A stretch of 64,000 nucleotides of DNA, from contig NZ_CP109132.1 of assembly GCF_035918015.1 (NCBI RefSeq), positions 1,116,001-1,180,000 on the forward strand, written 5' to 3'. The notes beneath the pieces are model-generated. The model was not told the DNA's origin. It was given only the letters and a program-made list of their open reading frames with translations, and searched no databases. The translations under genes were made by a program, and so were the position numbers. The DNA is from Streptomyces sp. NBC_01754. Lineage in GTDB: Bacteria; Actinomycetota; Actinomycetes; Streptomycetales; Streptomycetaceae. Shown here one piece after another: positions 58,685-64,000 of this stretch; position 1 is the stretch's first letter; every line of letters starts with the position of its first letter.

Positions 58685-61600
58685 ATGACGACCCCGCAGG
58701 ACACCCACGCCGGCGATGACGACGTCGAACCGATCGCGATCGTGGGGATGGCGTGCCGCCTGCCCGGCGCGGCCGACGTCGACGCCCTGTGGCGCAACCT
58801 GGTCGACGGTGTGGTGTCGACCCGCACCGTGCCGCGCGGCGAGCTGCTCGCCGCGGGGGTGTCCCCCGAGGTGGCCGACGACCCGTCGTACGTGCCGGTG
58901 GTGTCCGCGCCGGACCACCTGGAGTCGTTCGACCACGGCTACTTCGGCATGACCCGCCGTGAGGCGGAGCTGGCCGATCCACAGATCCGGCTCTTCCTGG
59001 AGCTGGCGAACACCGCGTTGCAGCACGGCGGTTACGACGCGACGCGCTTCGACGGGGACATCGGCGTCTACGGCGGGGTCGGGCCCACCCGCTACTACTG
59101 GCGGCACCTCGGTGCCAACCGCGCCGTGACCGACGCCCTGGACGGCTCGATGGCCCTGTCCAACGCCAATCTGGCCGACTACGTCACGACCACCACCTCC
59201 TACCACCTCGACCTGCGCGGACCGAGCGTCAGCGTGCACACGGCCTGCTCCACCTCGCTGGTCGCCGTGCACACCGCCTGCGAGTCGCTGCGCGGCGGCG
59301 AATGCGATCTGGCGCTGGCCGGCGGCGCGTCCATCGAGCTGCCGCTCGGCCAGGGCTACCTGCACACCGAGGGCGGGGTGGAGTCCGAGGACGGCCGCTG
59401 CCGCCCGTTCGACGCCGCCGCGACGGGCACCGTATGGGCCTCCGGAGGGGCCATGGTGCTCCTCAAGCGGCTGTCCGACGCCCTGGCCGACGGCGATCAC
59501 GTGCACGCGGTGATCCGCGGCAGCGCGGTCAACAACGACGGAGCCGGCAAGGTGGGCTTCACCGCGCCCGGCGTGGACGGACAGGCCGCCGTGGTCTCGA
59601 CGGCCCTGGCGGTGGCCGGGGTCGACCCCCGGACGGTGGGCTACGTCGAGGCGCACGGCACGGCCACCCGCCTCGGCGACCCGATCGAGGTGAGGGCGCT
59701 GTCGCAGGCGTACGGCCGGCGGACCGACGACCGGGGCTGGTGCGGTCTGAGCTCGCTCAAGTCCAACATGGGCCATCTGAGCCAGGCCGCCGGGGCCGCC
59801 GGACTGATCAAGGCGGCGCTGGCCCTGCGCCACCGGCTGATCCCGCCCAGCGTGGGCTACGAGTCGCCCAACCCCGCCATCGACTTCGACACCAGCCCGT
59901 TCTACGTCAACGCCACGCCGGCCACCTGGGACACCGAGGGCGCGCCGCGCCGGGCGGGGGTCAGCTCGTTCGGTATCGGCGGCACCAACGCGCACGTGGT
60001 CCTGGAGGAGGCGCCGAGTCCGGCGGGCACGCCGTCACGACGGTCCGCCCATCTGCTGCAACTGTCCGCGCGCACCCCGCAGGCCCTGGCCACCGCGGTG
60101 GACGATCTCGCCGCCCACCTGGCCGGCCGGCCCGGACTCGCCCTCGCCGACGTGGCGCACACACTGCGGGCCGGCCGGCGCGAGCACCGGTACCGTACGG
60201 CGGTCGTCGCCGCCGACGGCGCGGCGGCGGTGGCCGCGCTCAGGGCGGGCGGGAAGCGGCCGGCCGGCGAGGCCGCACCGGAACGCCCCCGGCTGGCCTG
60301 GCTCTTCTCCGGCCAGGGCGCCCAGTACGCCGGCATGGGCGCGTCGCTCTACCGCACCGAGCCCGTCTTCCGCGACACCGTCGACACCTGCGCCGAACTC
60401 CTCGCCCCCGAACTGGACCTGGACATCCGTCAGTTGCTGTTCGCCGACGGCAGCGGACCGGACGCCGGGGCCGCTCGGGCCGAACGGGAGGCCGCCGACG
60501 AGCGGTTGCGCCGCACCCTGTACACCCAGCCGGCGCTGTTCACGGTGGAGTACGCGCTGGCCGTGCTCTGGCGTTCGTGGGGCCACTCCCCCGACGCGAT
60601 GGTCGGCCATTCCATCGGCGAGTACGTCGCCGCCACCCTCGCCGGAGTGTTCGAACTCCCCGACGCGCTGCGCCTGGTCGCCCTGCGCGGACGGCTGATG
60701 GACACCCTTCCGGGCGGCGCGATGCTCGCCGTGCAGCGGGCGGCCGGGCAGGTCGAGCCCCGGCTGCCCGCCGGTCTGTCGGTGGCCACCGTGAACGGGC
60801 CGGGCGTGTGCGTGGTGGCCGGACCGGCCGGCACGGTCGAGCAGTTCGCCGCGGAACTGAAGGCGGACGGCGTCCGCAGCCGCGAACTGCGCACCTCGCA
60901 CGCCTTCCACTCGGCGATGACGGACCCCGTCCTGGCCGAGTTCACCGCCGCCGTGGCCGCGGTGCCCCGGCGGGCCCCGCGACTGCCCTTCCTGTCCAAC
61001 GTGACGGGTACGTGGTTCACCGCCCAGGACGCCGCGGACCCGGCGTACTGGGCGCGGCACCTCCGGGGAACCGTCCGCTTCGGGGACTGCGTCGGCACCC
61101 TGCTGGCCGACGGCGCGTGGGCGTTCGTGGAGTGCGGCCCGGGCCGGCAGCTCTCCGGACTGGTACGGATGCAGACCGGCCGCGACGCGCTGGTGCTGCC
61201 CAGCCTGCCCGGACCCACCGAGTCCGCCGACGACCCGACCGTCTGCTACACCGCCGCCGGCACACTGTGGACCCGCGGATTCCCGCTGGATCCGGAGACG
61301 TTCGGGCAGCGGGCGGCCCGGGTGCCGCTGCCGGCCTACCCGTACGAAAGGGTCCGCTGCTGGATCGAGCCGGATCCGCCGCGGACGGCGGCCGCGGAGA
61401 CCGGGGGCGCCACCGGTGCGGACGCCGCCGACCGGGTCCCGGCCGGTCCGGCGGAGTGGTTCCAGGTACCGGTGTGGCGGCGGCTGGCCCCCACCCCCGC
61501 GGCCCGGCCGGTGCCCGCCTGCGTGCTCTTCGACACCGGGGACGGAACGGACGGCCTGTCCGCCGCGCTGACCCGGGCCGGGACGGCGGTGACCCGGGTC

Positions 61601-64000
61601 CGCCCGGGCAGCGGCCACGCCCGTGACGGCGCCGGCCACACCGTGCGCCCCGCCGACCCGGACGACTACCTCGCCCTGGTGCGGTCCCTGCTGGCCGACG
61701 GGGTCCTCACCGAGGGCGTACGGGTCGTCCACGCATGGTCGTCGGCGCCCGGGACCGGTGAGGACCGCGTCGCGGCCGCCTGGTCGGCCCAGGAGTACGG
61801 CTACCTCAGCCTGGTGTGCCTGGCCCGGGCCCTGGCCGCCGAGGCACCCGGCCTCCCCCTGCACCTCGATGTGGTCACCGCCGGGGTGCACGACGTCGTC
61901 GGGGGCGACGCGCGTCACCCGGAGCACGCGACCGTGGCCGGGGCCGTGCTCGCCGTCAACCGGGAGCTGCCCTCCGTCACCGCCCGCCATCTCGACCTCG
62001 ACGCGGGGCAGGCCCGGACGGGGGTGACCGCGGACCGGCTCGTCGCCGCGCTGTGGCGCGACCCCGGCCACGACCGGGACCGGCCGCTGGCGCTGCGCGG
62101 CGACCGGCTCTGGGTACGCGGCTTCGACCGGGTGGCGCTGCCGGACGGCGGGCCCGGACCGTGGCGCACCGGCGGCGTCTATCTCGTCACCGGCGGCTAC
62201 GACGGCCTCGGGCTGGCGGTGGCGGAGGATCTCGCCCGCCGCTTCCGGGCACGGCTGGTCCTGCTCGGCCGCTCCGGACTGCCGCCGCGAGACCGGTGGT
62301 CCGCGCTGCGCGGCACCCCCGGCCGCGCGGGCGACGCGATCGCCGCGGTGGAGCGGATGGAGGCCGCGGGCGGGGAGGTGCTGCCGGTGGCCGCCGACGT
62401 GTGCGATCCGGCCGCCCTGCGGCGGGTCCGCGAAGAACTCCTGGCGCGGTTCGGGCGGCTGGACGGCGTCATCCACTCGGCGGGCCTGCCGGGCGACGGC
62501 ATGCTGGAGGTCAAGGCGCTCGACGCGGCTCGCGCGGTGCTCGCCCCGAAGATGGCCGGAACACTGGCCCTCGGGACCGTGTTCGGCGATCTTCCCCTGG
62601 ACACGGTGGTCCTGTTCTCCTCGGTGTCCTCGGTGGTCGGCGGCATCGGCGACACGGACTACACCGGCGCCAACGCCTTCCTGGACGCCTACGCCGCCTC
62701 GGCACACGGCTGGTCGGCCCCGGTGCTGTCGCTGGGCTGGGGCGCCTGGGGCCGGATCGGGATGGCCGCCCGCCCCGCGGCACGCGAGCGGCCGGGCCGG
62801 CCGGCCGCCCCCGGCGGCACGGAGGTGTCCGACGCGGCACCGGATGCGGTGACCTGCACGGCTCCCGGCCGGACCGGCGCCGTGCCGATCGCCCACCCGG
62901 TGCTGAGCGAGCTGGTGCCGGCCGCCGGCGGCGCCCCCGCGTACTGCCGGGGCACGGTCTCGGCCGGACAGCACTGGCTGCTCGACGAGCACCGCATCGG
63001 CGGGGTGCCCGTGGTGCCCGGCACCGGCCAGCTCGAACTCGTCCGGGCGGCGGTGACGGCCTGGCGGCCCGCGCCGGACGGCCGGAGCGAACTGGAGCTC
63101 TCCGACATCGCGTTCACCGATCCGGTCACCGCCGCCGACGGCACGCGCACGGAGGTCCGTGTCGCCCTGCGACCGGAGGCCGACGGGGTGGAGTTCACCG
63201 TGTCCAGCGTGCGCGGCGACACCGTGCGCGTCCACACCCGAGGCCACGCCGCGTGGGTCCGCCCGGACGGCGCCGCGCGGCTCGACCTCGCGGCGGTCCG
63301 CCGACGGTGCGCCGAGTCGGCGGCGGAGGCCGAGCACTTCGACAAGCAGCTCGACGGCAACCCCGTCCTGACGTTCGGACCGCGCTGGCGCTGCCTTCGC
63401 GAGGCGTGGATCGGCACCGACGAGGAACTCGTCCGCCTGGTCGCGGCCGAGGCGGACGACGCCGGCTGGCCGCTGCACCCCGCGCTGCTGGACGTGGCGA
63501 CCATGCCGGTCGGGCCGGACGGCGGCGGCACCCGGCTGCCGATCGGTTACGGCCGGGTGCGCGTCCACGCCCCGCTCGGTTCCTCGGTGTGGGTGCACCG
63601 GTGGCGCGACGGCGCGCACGACGACACCGCCCCGGTCGTCTCCTGGGACTTCGCCGTCACCGATGACGACGGACGGCCGCTCGTCACGGTCACCGACTTC
63701 ATGCTGCGCGCCGTCGAACCGGACACGATCCGCGCGGCGGTCGCCCCGTCACCGGAGCCGGCGGCGCCGGACTCCGGGCCCGCGGACCCCTGGGCGATCA
63801 TGCCCGCCGACGGTCTGGAAGCGCTCCACCGGGTGGTGGCGGCGGCGCCGGCGGCACACGTGCTGATCACCACGGGGCGGTACGACGCCATGCTGCGCGG
63901 CAGCGCCGAGCGGGCCGAGCGCGCCCTGGCCCTGCTGCGCGGCGAGACCCCCGGACCCGTCGTCACGGGACCGTCCGGCCCGGGCACGGCGGGCCAGGAC
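58685..64000 (+). CDS. Type I polyketide synthase KS-AT-KR-DH (partial, open at window end)
   Basis: The frame stays open from the ATG at 58685 to the window edge (1772 codons). KS: VHTACSTSLVAV, VEAHGTATRLGD, LKSNMGHLSQAAG with Cys and both His. AT: FSGQGAQYAGMG, GHSIGEYVA (Ser about 641) and HAFHSAMTD, the HAFH form that favours malonyl-CoA. KR: VYLVTGGYDGLGLAV (about 1168), FSSVSSVVGGIGDTDYTGAN with Ser and Tyr. DH: HRIGGVPVVPGTG (His about 1435) and HPALLDVATM (Asp about 1601). KR comes before DH, unlike the usual DH-KR order. A carrier domain probably follows beyond 64000. Confidence 0.92.
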   Translation, partial: MTTPQDTHAGDDDVEPIAIVGMACRLPGAADVDALWRNLVDGVVSTRTVPRGELLAAGVSPEVADDPSYVPVVSAPDHLESFDHGYFGMTRREAELADPQIRLFLELANTALQHGGYDATRFDGDIGVYGGVGPTRYYWRHLGANRAVTDALDGSMALSNANLADYVTTTTSYHLDLRGPSVSVHTACSTSLVAVHTACESLRGGECDLALAGGASIELPLGQGYLHTEGGVESEDGRCRPFDAAATGTVWASGGAMVLLKRLSDALADGDHVHAVIRGSAVNNDGAGKVGFTAPGVDGQAAVVSTALAVAGVDPRTVGYVEAHGTATRLGDPIEVRALSQAYGRRTDDRGWCGLSSLKSNMGHLSQAAGAAGLIKAALALRHRLIPPSVGYESPNPAIDFDTSPFYVNATPATWDTEGAPRRAGVSSFGIGGTNAHVVLEEAPSPAGTPSRRSAHLLQLSARTPQALATAVDDLAAHLAGRPGLALADVAHTLRAGRREHRYRTAVVAADGAAAVAALRAGGKRPAGEAAPERPRLAWLFSGQGAQYAGMGASLYRTEPVFRDTVDTCAELLAPELDLDIRQLLFADGSGPDAGAARAEREAADERLRRTLYTQPALFTVEYALAVLWRSWGHSPDAMVGHSIGEYVAATLAGVFELPDALRLVALRGRLMDTLPGGAMLAVQRAAGQVEPRLPAGLSVATVNGPGVCVVAGPAGTVEQFAAELKADGVRSRELRTSHAFHSAMTDPVLAEFTAAVAAVPRRAPRLPFLSNVTGTWFTAQDAADPAYWARHLRGTVRFGDCVGTLLADGAWAFVECGPGRQLSGLVRMQTGRDALVLPSLPGPTESADDPTVCYTAAGTLWTRGFPLDPETFGQRAARVPLPAYPYERVRCWIEPDPPRTAAAETGGATGADAADRVPAGPAEWFQVPVWRRLAPTPAARPVPACVLFDTGDGTDGLSAALTRAGTAVTRVRPGSGHARDGAGHTVRPADPDDYLALVRSLLADGVLTEGVRVVHAWSSAPGTGEDRVAAAWSAQEYGYLSLVCLARALAAEAPGLPLHLDVVTAGVHDVVGGDARHPEHATVAGAVLAVNRELPSVTARHLDLDAGQARTGVTADRLVAALWRDPGHDRDRPLALRGDRLWVRGFDRVALPDGGPGPWRTGGVYLVTGGYDGLGLAVAEDLARRFRARLVLLGRSGLPPRDRWSALRGTPGRAGDAIAAVERMEAAGGEVLPVAADVCDPAALRRVREELLARFGRLDGVIHSAGLPGDGMLEVKALDAARAVLAPKMAGTLALGTVFGDLPLDTVVLFSSVSSVVGGIGDTDYTGANAFLDAYAASAHGWSAPVLSLGWGAWGRIGMAARPAARERPGRPAAPGGTEVSDAAPDAVTCTAPGRTGAVPIAHPVLSELVPAAGGAPAYCRGTVSAGQHWLLDEHRIGGVPVVPGTGQLELVRAAVTAWRPAPDGRSELELSDIAFTDPVTAADGTRTEVRVALRPEADGVEFTVSSVRGDTVRVHTRGHAAWVRPDGAARLDLAAVRRRCAESAAEAEHFDKQLDGNPVLTFGPRWRCLREAWIGTDEELVRLVAAEADDAGWPLHPALLDVATMPVGPDGGGTRLPIGYGRVRVHAPLGSSVWVHRWRDGAHDDTAPVVSWDFAVTDDDGRPLVTVTDFMLRAVEPDTIRAAVAPSPEPAAPDSGPADPWAIMPADGLEALHRVVAAAPAAHVLITTGRYDAMLRGSAERAERALALLRGETPGPVVTGPSGPGTAGQD

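Noticed and set aside
60035..63619. 1194-codon open frame on the minus strand
   Set aside because: Antisense to the PKS KS-AT-KR-DH domains, which carry every catalytic motif; long shadows are common at this GC content.

Overview
The window is high-GC actinobacterial DNA, almost certainly from a Streptomyces chromosome. Pointers to this are the strong third-position GC, GTG starts, ATGA stop/start overlaps, a clustered arginine operon argC-argJ-argB-argD-argR with argH nearby, a metNIQ operon, and a large NRPS/PKS locus. No tRNA, rRNA or CRISPR array was seen.

Positions 1-21,950 look like core chromosome. In order they hold the start of a cobalamin CbiE-type gene, a GNAT acetyltransferase, the methionine ABC transporter metNIQ with a palindromic operator and a possible leader peptide, two small membrane proteins, a second GNAT, a sigma-like factor, a Tat-exported glycerophosphodiesterase, an acyltransferase, an MFS exporter with its TetR regulator and operator, a short UvrA paralogue of the drug-resistance type, an aldo/keto reductase, argH, an L,D-transpeptidase, and the argCJBDR operon with ARG boxes.

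Positions 21,970-35,654 form a decayed Tn7-like transposon inserted just upstream of the arg operon. It has near-identical inverted ends, repeated TTGGCGGA subterminal motifs, a 5-bp duplication (GCGTC) and tnsA plus a nonsense-broken tnsB. Its left cargo is three genes of unknown function (one HEAT-like, one propeller-like). Its right cargo is a four-gene CBASS-like antiphage operon: an unknown 148-aa protein, a bacterial HORMA protein, a CD-NTase and an S-4TM membrane effector. No tnsC or tniQ remains. Their expected place holds a broken IS4 and an IS3 element that is itself split by a group II intron.

Positions 35,873-46,060 are a second accessory block concerned with thiol and sulfur redox. 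A DsbA/CcdA-type operon on the plus strand faces a TauE - rhodanese - persulfide dioxygenase-like operon on the minus strand. The latter is preceded by two GC-rich palindromes of the CsoR/CstR type. Between the two operons lies a nested element: IS630 inside a group II intron inside an IS5 transposase gene, with a third IS5 end enclosing a passenger membrane gene.

Positions 46,263-64,000 are a biosynthetic gene cluster arranged as two divergent operons. Minus strand: an NAD(P)-binding dehydrogenase, an NRPS A-PCP, a stand-alone ketosynthase with a changed active site, and a PLP-enzyme-like protein. Plus strand: a LanB-like tRNA-dependent enzyme without the elimination domain, an NRPS A-PCP-C-PCP, and a type I PKS (KS-AT-KR-DH, cut by the window end). 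A LanB-like protein with NRPS/PKS and no visible precursor peptide is unusual, and the product cannot be named from the sequence.
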